DNA from: Oscillospiraceae bacterium
Lineage (GTDB): Bacteria; Bacillota; Clostridia; Oscillospirales; Oscillospiraceae
Direction: 5' to 3'
NCBI GenBank assembly: GCA_017405545.1
Contig: JAFRAF010000275.1
Coordinates: 1 to 7,828, forward strand
DNA length: 7,828 nt
Both the position numbers and the translations under genes were made by a program. Of the stretch, positions 1-5,850 are shown piece by piece (positions within the stretch are counted from its first letter, which is position 1; each line of letters begins with the position of its first letter). The notes below the pieces were generated by a model. The model was not told the DNA's origin and did not search any database. It saw only the letters and a program-made list of their open reading frames with translations.

Positions 1-500
1 GCCAGATCTATCTTCATATCCCTCAGCTTTTCCACCTGCCGGAAATATCGGCGCTTCATGTCCTCCCGCTCTTCCTCGGTCATCTCTCCGGGCCAGTCCC
101 ACCAGTGCAGGTCGCCGCTGAAATACACGGTCCTGTCCATGTATTTTATCAGAAACGCGACGCCCTGATCCGTGGACTCCAGCGTGGTGACGTCTATGGT
201 GTTTCCTGAGAAATCGTCATAGCTGTAATGCTCGTTCGGCTCCAGCGTTCTGATGTCGCCCTCCGGCTCCAGGCCCCACAAGTCACAGTCAGAGGACAGC
301 AGAAACACGGTCTTTGACCTGCCCGCGAACATGTCGAATATGTCCTCGTTGAAGTGGTCCTCGTGGTCGTGGCTGACGAAGACGAAGAGGGCCTTGTCCG
401 GGTCCATCTCCGGTATTTTGTTCCGGTAGTAACCGAAAAGCCAGTAGCAGTTCTCCCACTCCAGCAGGAAGCCGCTGTGTCTTATATAATTAACCTTCAC
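1..500 (-). CDS. MBL-fold metallo-hydrolase (3' end beyond window)
   Basis: Metallo-beta-lactamase-fold hydrolase; 166 N-terminal residues are visible and the C-terminus lies beyond position 1. I translated it from a GTG at 498-500, preceded by AGGGGAG (508-514 on the plus strand) at 7 bases. The metal-binding motif HDHEDH lies at residues 44-49 after a hydrophobic strand, and SGDLHWW at about 128-134 gives the usual bridging aspartate (D130). At 109-111 it reads STD, where beta-lactamases carry a histidine; this resembles the UlaG-like branch of small Firmicute MBL proteins. The GTG overlaps the last codons of the upstream deaminase by 11 bases, so translation is probably coupled and the gene is last so far in the purine salvage operon. 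Substrate is unknown; a phosphodiester or lactone ring are possibilities. Fold is secure, function is not. Confidence 0.85.
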   Translation of the reverse strand, partial: MKVNYIRHSGFLLEWENCYWLFGYYRNKIPEMDPDKALFVFVSHDHEDHFNEDIFDMFAGRSKTVFLLSSDCDLWGLEPEGDIRTLEPNEHYSYDDFSGNTIDVTTLESTDQGVAFLIKYMDRTVYFSGDLHWWDWPGEMTEEEREDMKRRYFRQVEKLRDMKIDL

Positions 501-1752
501 CCTTTATCTCCCCTACTATCCTCGCGGCCTCGGCGTAGATACGCTCCACGTCCTCGCCCACAAAGAACTCGCCCTTTTCATAGAGCACGCGTCCGGCGAT
601 CACGGTCATGCGTACATTGTCCTTTGACCCGGCGTAGACCATATTTTTCGTCACATTGTGTACAGGCTGCATATTCGGCCTGTGCATGTCTATGACGATG
701 AGGTCCGCCTGCTTTCCCGGGGCGATACAGTCGCAGTCCGTAAGGCCCATTGCTCCCGCGCCGCCCGTGACAGCCATTTTGAGGACCTCGTTGGCGTCAC
801 AGGCCGCCGCGTCCATATTCCTCAGCTTCTGCAGCACGGTGGTCAGGTACATCTCCCTGAACATATCCAGGGCGTTGTTGCTGGCGGGGCCGTCGGTGCC
901 TATGGCCAGATTCAGCCCCAGGTCCATCATGTGGGTTATGGGCGCTATGCCGCTGGCCAGCTTGCAGTTTGAGGCCGGGTTGGTTACTGCCCAGAGCCCG
1001 CGCTCTTTAAAGATTTTCAAGTCCTCCTCGGACATGTAGACGCAGTGATAGCCGCCTCCGCCGTAGTCGTATATGCCCAGCTTGTCAAAAAGGCAGGTCG
1101 GGGTCATGCCGTGGCGCTCGATGCAGCCCTGTACCTCGGACTCTGTCTCGGAATTGTGCACGAAGACCGGAGCTTTCAGTTCCCTGGCCACGGCGGCCAT
1201 GTCGTCAAGCTGCTCCTGCGAGGCGGTGTACTCGGCGTGAAAACCGGGGACATAGCTTATCAGGGGATGCAGGCTGTTGAAGTGCCTGTACTCATCCTCG
1301 ATGAGCTGGGCCGTGCCGCCCACGCCGCATATGACCGTGCGGAAACCGCTGTCTATATTGGCGGAGGCGTAGGCGTCCCTGTGGAAATACATGTCAAAGC
1401 TGGCGGTTATGCCGCTTGTCAGATACTCCAGAATTGCAAGCCTGGTAAGCCAGTATATGTAGTCCGGGTTCAGCTTCTCCTCCATCGGGAAGACTCTTTC
1501 ATACAGCCAGCGCTGCAGGGGCAGGTCGTCCGCGTAAGAGCGGAGGAAGGTCATGCCCGAGTGGGTATGGGCGTCCTTGAAGCCGGGCATGACAAGGTCG
1601 CCGTTCAGATCTATCTGCCGCTGGAACTCCGGCATATCAGTCCTCGCGGGCCCCACATAGCTTATTTTATCGCCGTCCACCCATACCTCGTCGCCGGTTA
1701 CTTCCATACCGCCCGCGAAGCTGAGGCACAGTCCGTTATAAAATCTGATCAT
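490..1752 (-). CDS. Amidohydrolase, MTA/SAH (adenosine-type) deaminase family
   Basis: Probable cytosolic deaminase of the amidohydrolase superfamily (MtaD/TrzA/AtzA group), 420 residues, the usual size. Family members convert S-adenosylhomocysteine, 5'-methylthioadenosine or adenosine to the inosine form, releasing ammonia. Visible landmarks are AHTHSGM with metal ligands H62 and H64, FHAEYTAS with H172, VFVHNSETESEV with H199 and E202, GYHCVYMSEEDL with H236, NPASNCKLASGIAP at 258-271, and GTDGPASNNALDM with metal ligand D287. These match the order and spacing pattern of Thermotoga MtaD. The reading frame opens at 1785, but the ATG at 1750-1752 is chosen because CGGAGG sits 7 bases before it. 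It follows the nucleoside phosphorylase by 59 bases and overlaps the MBL gene. A guanine or other heterocycle deaminase cannot be excluded; family assignment is firm, substrate moderate. Confidence 0.9.
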   Translation of the reverse strand: MIRFYNGLCLSFAGGMEVTGDEVWVDGDKISYVGPARTDMPEFQRQIDLNGDLVMPGFKDAHTHSGMTFLRSYADDLPLQRWLYERVFPMEEKLNPDYIYWLTRLAILEYLTSGITASFDMYFHRDAYASANIDSGFRTVICGVGGTAQLIEDEYRHFNSLHPLISYVPGFHAEYTASQEQLDDMAAVARELKAPVFVHNSETESEVQGCIERHGMTPTCLFDKLGIYDYGGGGYHCVYMSEEDLKIFKERGLWAVTNPASNCKLASGIAPITHMMDLGLNLAIGTDGPASNNALDMFREMYLTTVLQKLRNMDAAACDANEVLKMAVTGGAGAMGLTDCDCIAPGKQADLIVIDMHRPNMQPVHNVTKNMVYAGSKDNVRMTVIAGRVLYEKGEFFVGEDVERIYAEAARIVGEIKGEG

Positions 1753-1759
1753 ATCTCTA

Positions 1760-1794
1760 CCTCCGTTCATGCCGCTCTTTATCATGCGGCGGAG
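1760..1794 (-). promoter_or_regulatory. Hairpin covering the deaminase ribosome binding site
   Basis: In the mRNA between the phosphorylase stop and the deaminase start, CTCCG (plus 1790-1794) can pair with the CGGAG of the Shine-Dalgarno sequence (plus 1761-1765). A second stem, CCGC with GCGG (plus 1786-1789 and 1772-1775), lies inside it. Folding would hide the ribosome binding site unless ribosomes ending at 1812 open it, giving translational coupling. Seen by eye; no folding energy was computed. Confidence 0.35.
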
Positions 1795-1811
1795 CTTATC
1801 CCGCGGAACTG

Positions 1812-2651
1812 TTATATCCGCCCCTTCTCCCCCATGCTCATTATGCTCTGTCTCAACAGCTTTTTAAACCGGGGCGCCGCGATGTTCGCCGCCTCCTGCA
1901 CCTCCTCATGGGTCAGCGGAGTAGGAGACAGGCCCGCACCCTTGTTGGATATGCAGGATATGCCGCAAACCCTCAGGCCCATGTGGTTCGCCGCCACGAC
2001 CTCGCAGGCGGTGGACATACCCACGGCATCCACGCCCATCATGCCCAGCATGCGCACCTCGGCGGGAGTCTCAAAGCTGGGGCCGGTGAGCTGGCAGTAG
2101 ACCCCTTCTCTGAGGGGTATGTTTTCCCTTTTGGCGATATCCCTTATGGTCTGACAGAGCTCCGAGTCATAGGCGTGGCTCATATCGGGGAAGCGTACCC
2201 CCAGATCGTCGATATTCTGCCCCACAAGGGGATTGGGGAACAGGAACATGATTTGGTCCTTTATCAGCATCAGGTCGCCCGCGTTGAACTCAGGGTTCAC
2301 CCCGCCGGCGGCATTGGTGAGCATTATCTTGTCCGCGCCCATAAGGCCCATGAGCCGCACGGGCAGCACCACGTCGCTCAGTGGATAGCCCTCATAATAG
2401 TGCACGCGGCCCTGCATGACCACGACCTTGACGTCGCCCACATATCCGAACACAAAGCGGCCCTTGTGCCCGGGGACTGTGGACACGGGGAAGCCCTGAA
2501 TATCTGCGTAGTTCACCTCGGCTGCCTTCTCTATCTCATCGGCAAAATCCCCCAGTCCTGAGCCCAGAACAAGGCCCAGCTCCGGGACAAAATCTGTCTT
2601 TTTTCTCACATCGTCAAGACATCTGCAAAGTTTTTCGTAAATCGGATTCAA
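1812..2651 (-). CDS. punA: Purine nucleoside phosphorylase (trimeric PNP-I type)
   Basis: Cytosolic enzyme that splits purine nucleosides with phosphate into free base and ribose 1-phosphate. The protein is 279 residues, normal for the trimeric family. Seen in order: GLVLGSGLG (26-34, phosphate loop), PGHKGRFVFG, QGRVHYYEGYP, the NAAGGVNPEFNAGDLMLI block, TGPSFET with F193/E194, VGMSTACEV (about 210-218) and ISNKGAG with N236. E194 and N236 correspond to human Glu201 and Asn243, which favour 6-oxopurines (inosine, guanosine) over adenosine; THEEV with H248 resembles the 5'-hydroxyl-binding histidine of human PNP. The start is taken as TTG at 2649-2651, with GGGAGGG 7 bases upstream, because the only upstream ATG (2717) lies before the -10 box of the promoter. 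First gene of a three-gene minus-strand group. Confidence in the product is high, in the exact start good. Confidence 0.95.
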   Translation of the reverse strand: MNPIYEKLCRCLDDVRKKTDFVPELGLVLGSGLGDFADEIEKAAEVNYADIQGFPVSTVPGHKGRFVFGYVGDVKVVVMQGRVHYYEGYPLSDVVLPVRLMGLMGADKIMLTNAAGGVNPEFNAGDLMLIKDQIMFLFPNPLVGQNIDDLGVRFPDMSHAYDSELCQTIRDIAKRENIPLREGVYCQLTGPSFETPAEVRMLGMMGVDAVGMSTACEVVAANHMGLRVCGISCISNKGAGLSPTPLTHEEVQEAANIAAPRFKKLLRQSIMSMGEKGRI

Positions 2652-2705
2652 GTCATTACCCTCCCGGGCCGCCCGTGCGGACGGCGCCCCTTTGATACTG
2701 CTGTC

Positions 2706-2734
2706 ATTATACCACATATTTATTAGTTATTAAA
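2706..2734 (-). promoter_or_regulatory. Promoter of the phosphorylase-deaminase-MBL operon
   Basis: On the minus strand there is a perfect TATAAT (plus 2706-2711) preceded by TGG, which makes an extended -10 element. A weak -35 box TTTAAT (plus 2729-2734) stands 17 bases upstream. The predicted transcript starts near 2699, giving a leader of about 48 bases before the TTG start at 2651. Confidence 0.75.
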
Positions 2735-2815
2735 GCAATATCTGCATAAAACCAAAAAAGATATGGTTTCTTTCTGTTCAATATCCTTTTTGAAAGGTAA
2801 TCTGCAAACAAACAA

Positions 2816-2844
2816 TTGCTCTTTATGACAATCTGCGTTATAAT
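2816..2844 (+). promoter_or_regulatory. Promoter-like site pointing into the 3' end of ppa
   Basis: TTGCTC (2816-2821) and a perfect TATAAT (2839-2844) are separated by 17 bases on the plus strand. A transcript would begin near 2851 and run antisense to ppa. No convincing plus-strand gene follows, so it is either an antisense or non-coding RNA promoter or a chance match in AT-rich spacer. Confidence 0.45.
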
Positions 2845-2880
2845 CAGTAGTGCGTTTTGATATATATGACTTAATGCGGC

Positions 2881-2896
2881 CGCCCATGCCCGGGCG
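2881..2896 (-). terminator. GC-rich hairpin directly after ppa, no T tract
   Basis: CGCCC (2881-2885) pairs with GGGCG (2892-2896) around a six-base loop, starting two bases beyond the ppa stop codon. A NotI-like palindrome, GCGGCCGC (2876-2883), overlaps it. There is no run of T on the downstream minus-strand side, so termination is uncertain; it may act as a 3'-end stabiliser instead. Confidence 0.35.
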
Positions 2897-2897
2897 C

Positions 2898-3431
2898 TTA
2901 CATGCAGAAAGTGTTTATATAATTATTCAAACACTTCTTGATGACCTCGACGGCCTTTTCCCGGCCTTCGACCTCGTTCACCACGGTCTCCTTGTCCTCA
3001 AGGGTCTTGTAAATCGAGAAAAAGTGGCACATCTCATTGAAATAATGGACGGGCAGCTCGGAGATATCCCTCCACATGTTGAAGTTGGGGTCATTCAGCG
3101 GCACCGCGATTATCTTCTCGTCCAGCTTTCCGCAGTCGAGCATGGTTATCACCCCTATGGGGCTGCAGCGCACAAGCGTCATTGGCTCTATCACTTCGCT
3201 GCACATGACAAGCACGTCCAGGGGGTCCCCGTCATCGCCGTAGGTCCTGGGGATGAAGCCGTAGTTTGCCGGATAGTGGGTGGCCGTGTGGAGTATGCGG
3301 TCCAGTATGAGATAGCCCGTATCCTTGTCCATCTCGTACTTTTTGTTGCTGCCTTTCGATATCTCGATTACAGCGATGAAATCCTCGGGCTGAACCCTTT
3401 TGGGATTCAGACTGTGCCAGATGTTTTCCAT
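2898..3431 (-). CDS. ppa: Inorganic pyrophosphatase, family I
   Basis: Soluble cytosolic enzyme that hydrolyses pyrophosphate to two phosphates and so pulls forward nucleotide, sugar-nucleotide, aminoacyl-tRNA and PAPS-forming reactions. The protein is 177 residues, typical of bacterial family I. The signature DGDPLDV lies at 67-73, supplying the metal ligands D67, D69 and D72. Upstream are the expected active-site residues E23, K30/K31, E33, R45 and Y57 (in HYPANYGFIPRTYG). The start is placed at the ATG of 3429-3431 rather than the in-frame ATG at 3443, because GGAG lies 6 bases before it, whereas the earlier ATG has only a poorly spaced site. It has its own promoter and a leader of about 83 bases with alternative hairpins, and is divergent from the SGNH hydrolase. 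Product very secure. Confidence 0.96.
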   Translation of the reverse strand: MENIWHSLNPKRVQPEDFIAVIEISKGSNKKYEMDKDTGYLILDRILHTATHYPANYGFIPRTYGDDGDPLDVLVMCSEVIEPMTLVRCSPIGVITMLDCGKLDEKIIAVPLNDPNFNMWRDISELPVHYFNEMCHFFSIYKTLEDKETVVNEVEGREKAVEVIKKCLNNYINTFCM

Positions 3432-3446
3432 AATAATCTCCATTCC

Positions 3447-3481
3447 GCCGCGTTGGCATATATCGCGTCTTTACACGCGGC
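3447..3481 (-). promoter_or_regulatory. ppa leader with two mutually exclusive hairpins
   Basis: In the ppa mRNA leader, GCCGCGT (plus 3475-3481) can pair perfectly with ACGCGGC (plus 3447-3453), which ends a few bases before the Shine-Dalgarno sequence. The same 5' arm can instead pair, through CGCGT, with ACGCG (plus 3464-3468) to form a compact hairpin with a six-base loop. The two folds compete, which is the layout of a translational switch, but I recognise no known riboswitch class. Confidence 0.4.
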
Positions 3482-3506
3482 CCTTTTACAAATATACTGT
3501 CAATCG

Positions 3507-3534
3507 TTTACTTTTTTCCAATTATAAAGATACT
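3507..3534 (+). promoter_or_regulatory. Possible promoter of the SGNH hydrolase
   Basis: TTTACT (3507-3512) and GATACT (3529-3534) are 16 bases apart on the plus strand, giving a start near 3541 and a leader of about 36 bases. The match is only partial. If real, it overlaps the ppa promoter on the other strand, so polymerase could occupy only one at a time. Confidence 0.3.
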
Positions 3535-3548
3535 TTTTGATTTGTCAA
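3521..3548 (-). promoter_or_regulatory. ppa promoter, near consensus
   Basis: On the minus strand a perfect TTGACA (plus 3543-3548) and a perfect TATAAT (plus 3521-3526) are separated by 16 bases. Transcription should start near 3514. This is the strongest promoter match in the window and fits a housekeeping gene. Confidence 0.85.
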
Positions 3549-3576
3549 TAAATAAACTGTTAACGAGGGAAATGCC

Positions 3577-4251
3577 ATGAATAAATATGCAGGCAAATAT
3601 TTTTCAATACTCGGCGATTCAATAAGCACCTTCGAGGGCTACAATCTGCCGGGCTATCTGTGCTTCTACTCGGGAGACACAAGGGAGCTCTCCGGCGTCA
3701 AGGCCGTGGAGGATACCTGGTGGATGACTGTAATAAACGAGCTGGGCGGAAAGCTGCTGATAAACGAGTCCTGCGCCGGCACGTGCATAACGGGCAAGAG
3801 CCCCATGTCCGGCTGCTCAAACCGCCGGATATCCCTGCTGCGCACCGAGGAGCGGGACCCGGACGTGATACTTGTGGGTATGGGCTCCAACGACAGGGGC
3901 TTCGGCGTGAAGCTGGACAGCCCGAAAAGCTCCGACACCAACTATTTCACCAATGCCCTGCGCATGATGATAAAGCGGCTGCGCACCGCATACCCCGAGG
4001 CCGAGCTATGGTGCTCCACCTTCGCCCCGGGCCGCTATACGGGCTGCGCCCCTCTCTTCTACGATCCCGAGAACAGGCCCCCCGCCGAGCCGTATCTGGA
4101 GCGCATACGCAGCGTCACCGCCGAGATGCAGTGCAATCTGGCGGATCTGGACAGCCTGGGACGGGAATACGACTCCATAGACGGCTGCCATCCCACAAAG
4201 GAGGGCATGCGCGCACTGGCCGAAATGTGGCTACATTTCCTGAAGGACTGA
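3577..4251 (+). CDS. SGNH/GDSL-family hydrolase (esterase-like)
   Basis: Serine hydrolase of the SGNH superfamily, 224 residues, which acts on ester bonds of lipids, acylated sugars or acetylated polysaccharides. Block I is ILGDSIS with nucleophile S15; block II is represented by ESCAGT at 64-69 (G68); block III is GMGSND at 101-106 with N105; block V is DGCHPT with D202 and H205. All catalytic positions are present. No signal peptide is visible, since the N-terminus MNKYAGKYFSILGDS enters the core strand directly, so it is probably cytosolic. The ATG is preceded by GAGGG at 7 bases. It is divergent from ppa and is followed 91 bases later by the MATE gene. Substrate cannot be read from the sequence; deacylation of a lipid or sugar is a guess. 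Confidence 0.88.
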   Translation: MNKYAGKYFSILGDSISTFEGYNLPGYLCFYSGDTRELSGVKAVEDTWWMTVINELGGKLLINESCAGTCITGKSPMSGCSNRRISLLRTEERDPDVILVGMGSNDRGFGVKLDSPKSSDTNYFTNALRMMIKRLRTAYPEAELWCSTFAPGRYTGCAPLFYDPENRPPAEPYLERIRSVTAEMQCNLADLDSLGREYDSIDGCHPTKEGMRALAEMWLHFLKD

Positions 4252-4276
4252 CGCATTCATTCCGCGATTCAGACCG

Positions 4277-4307
4277 TCCGGCGGCAGCGGGCCCATGCCC
4301 GGCCGGA
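4277..4307 (+). terminator. Long GC-rich hairpin after the SGNH hydrolase gene
   Basis: TCCGGC (4277-4282) pairs with GCCGGA (4302-4307), and CGGGC (4288-4292) pairs with GCCCG (4297-4301) around a CCAT loop; the 5' side has a five-base bulge. The eleven pairs form a stable stem 25 bases after the stop codon. No T tract follows, so it is a weak or atypical terminator, or a stabilising or processing element that still lets some transcription reach the MATE gene. Confidence 0.45.
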
Positions 4308-4342
4308 TTATCAATCAGACAGATTTAAGGTGAAATAAACAT

Positions 4343-5719
4343 ATGACTAAACTCCCCGAAGGGCCTCCGGGTGAAAACCGCATGGGCTCAATGCCCGAAA
4401 ACAGGCTCCTGCTCAAGGTATCCGCCCCCATGGCCTTTTCAATGCTGCTACAGGCCCTGTACAACATAGTCGACGGCATATTCGTGAGCCAGATATGCGA
4501 GAACGCCTTCACGGCGGTCTCTCTGGCATTTCCCGTCCAGTTCCTGCTTATCGCCATGGGCGTGGGCACCGGCGTAGGCGTGAACGCCATGCTGTCAAAG
4601 TGCCTCGGTGAGAAGGACTTCGACGGGGCCAACAGGGCGGCCAAAAACGCTATTTTTCTGGCTGTTTGCTACTCCGTTTTGTTCTTGATAATCGGCCTCA
4701 CACTGAGCCAGATATATTTCGACATCCAGACGGATGACCAGGAGATAAGGCTTTTCGGCAGGCAGTACATGTCCATCATATGCTGCTTTTCCTTCGGCGC
4801 CTACGGCCAGATTGTCTTCGAAAAACTGCTCCAGTCCACCTCAAGGACCGTGCAGTCCATGATAATCCAGGCCATAGGCTGTATACTTAATTTGATACTC
4901 GACCCCATACTAATCTTCGGCTGGCTCTTCTTCCCGAAAATGGGAGTGGTGGGCGCCGCCGTGGCCACGGTCTCGGGTCAGATAATCGGGGCCGTCTGCG
5001 GATATTTCATAAACAGAAAGTATAACTCCGAGCTGGACTGCTCCATGATAGGCTTCCGGCCACATGCGCCCACCATAAAGCGGATATACAAGGTCGGAAT
5101 ACCCGCCATACTGCAGCAGGCGGTGGGCAGCTTCCTGAACTTCGGCATGAATCAGATACTGCTGACCTTCACCCCCACGGCCAGCGCCGTGTTCGGGGCA
5201 TATTTCAAGCTGCAGAGCTTTATCTTCATGCCCGTTATCGGGCTCAACAACGGTATGGTGCCCATACTGGCCTACAACTACGGCGCGGGGAAACGCAAAA
5301 GGGTGATGAAGACCATGCAGCTTGCCATAGTGTACGCATGCGTCATAATGCTCATCGGATTGAGCCTCTTCCATACCATACCCGGACTGCTGCTGGGCAT
5401 GTTCGACGCCTCCCCCACCATGCTCAGAATAGGCTGCCACGCCCTGCGGGTCATAAGCCTGAGCTTTTTGTTCGCCGGCTTCTGCATTGTCTGCTGCTCG
5501 GTGTATCAGGCAATGGGCTATGCGCATTACGCCCTTATTCAATCCTGCTGCCGCCAGCTGGTGGTGCTGCTCCCGGCGGCCTGGCTGCTGAGCTTCAAGG
5601 GTCTGGACGCTGTGTGGTGGTCCTTCCCCATCGCCGAGATAGCCTCTGTTATTATGTCCGTATTGTTCCTGATGCGGGTGTACAACAAGGTCATAAAGCA
5701 CATACCGAACAACCCATGA
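4343..5719 (+). CDS. MATE-family multidrug/metabolite exporter
   Basis: Integral membrane antiporter of the MATE family, 458 residues, the usual size for twelve membrane helices in two homologous halves. Family members export cationic drugs, dyes or metabolites using a sodium or proton gradient; some relatives in the same superfamily flip lipid-linked molecules. The start of the core, SAPMAFSMLLQALYNIVDGIFVSQ (split here: SAPMAFSMLLQ at 27-37, then ALYNIVDGIFV), is the classic first-helix signature of the MepA-like branch, and GIPAILQQAVGSF begins the second half. ATG 4343 is preceded by AAGGTG at about 10 bases; ATGs at 4382 and 4391 are alternatives, but the conserved N-terminal style fits the first. 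It sits between the SGNH hydrolase and the sulfotransferase, 131 bases upstream of the latter. Family certain; substrate unknown, possibly the product of the genes that follow. Confidence 0.93.
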   Translation: MTKLPEGPPGENRMGSMPENRLLLKVSAPMAFSMLLQALYNIVDGIFVSQICENAFTAVSLAFPVQFLLIAMGVGTGVGVNAMLSKCLGEKDFDGANRAAKNAIFLAVCYSVLFLIIGLTLSQIYFDIQTDDQEIRLFGRQYMSIICCFSFGAYGQIVFEKLLQSTSRTVQSMIIQAIGCILNLILDPILIFGWLFFPKMGVVGAAVATVSGQIIGAVCGYFINRKYNSELDCSMIGFRPHAPTIKRIYKVGIPAILQQAVGSFLNFGMNQILLTFTPTASAVFGAYFKLQSFIFMPVIGLNNGMVPILAYNYGAGKRKRVMKTMQLAIVYACVIMLIGLSLFHTIPGLLLGMFDASPTMLRIGCHALRVISLSFLFAGFCIVCCSVYQAMGYAHYALIQSCCRQLVVLLPAAWLLSFKGLDAVWWSFPIAEIASVIMSVLFLMRVYNKVIKHIPNNP

Positions 5720-5850
5720 TAAACAGCTCGGCCAAGAGCGTCAGTCCCATGAATTACCCGGCCCGGCAAAAAGCCGTAAATACGATACATAACAGGCCGC
5801 TGTCACACAGCAGATAAATCCGAGGCAAGGCGGCCGGAACGGAGACTCAG
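5720..5850 (+). other. Spacer between the MATE and sulfotransferase genes
   Basis: No clear promoter is visible in these 131 bases. A small hairpin, CGGC (5764-5767) with GCCG (5773-5776) around AAAAA, and a wider inverted repeat, GGCCGC (5795-5800) with GCGGCC (5830-5835), are present. Read-through from the MATE gene is therefore the simplest way to transcribe the sulfotransferase gene, but this is inference. Confidence 0.4.

Larger units (their letters stand above)
2652..2897. other. Intergenic region between ppa and the phosphorylase gene
   Basis: This AT-rich spacer of 246 bases holds the minus-strand phosphorylase promoter, the plus-strand promoter-like site, and three copies of ATCTGC at 2740-2745, 2800-2805 and 2831-2836. 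At its right edge is a GC-rich hairpin directly after the ppa stop. I see no small gene or known riboswitch in it. Confidence 0.6.

Noticed and set aside
1045..2100. Plus-strand open frame of 351 codons
   Set aside because: It crosses the antisense of both the deaminase and the phosphorylase genes, with no domain and no ribosome binding site.
3464..3490. Plus-strand terminator formed by CGCGT/ACGCG followed by TTTT
   Set aside because: Only four T residues stand five bases after the stem, and there is no plus-strand gene to end; the same bases make more sense as the ppa leader on the minus strand.
2850..3527. Plus-strand open frame of 225 codons behind the promoter-like site
   Set aside because: It is the exact antisense of ppa, rich in His, Val and Leu as expected for a shadow frame of a GC-rich gene, has no ribosome binding site and no recognisable domain.
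4910..5701. Minus-strand open frame of 263 codons
   Set aside because: Antisense of the MATE membrane segments; His/Gln/Gly-rich composition is typical of a shadow frame.
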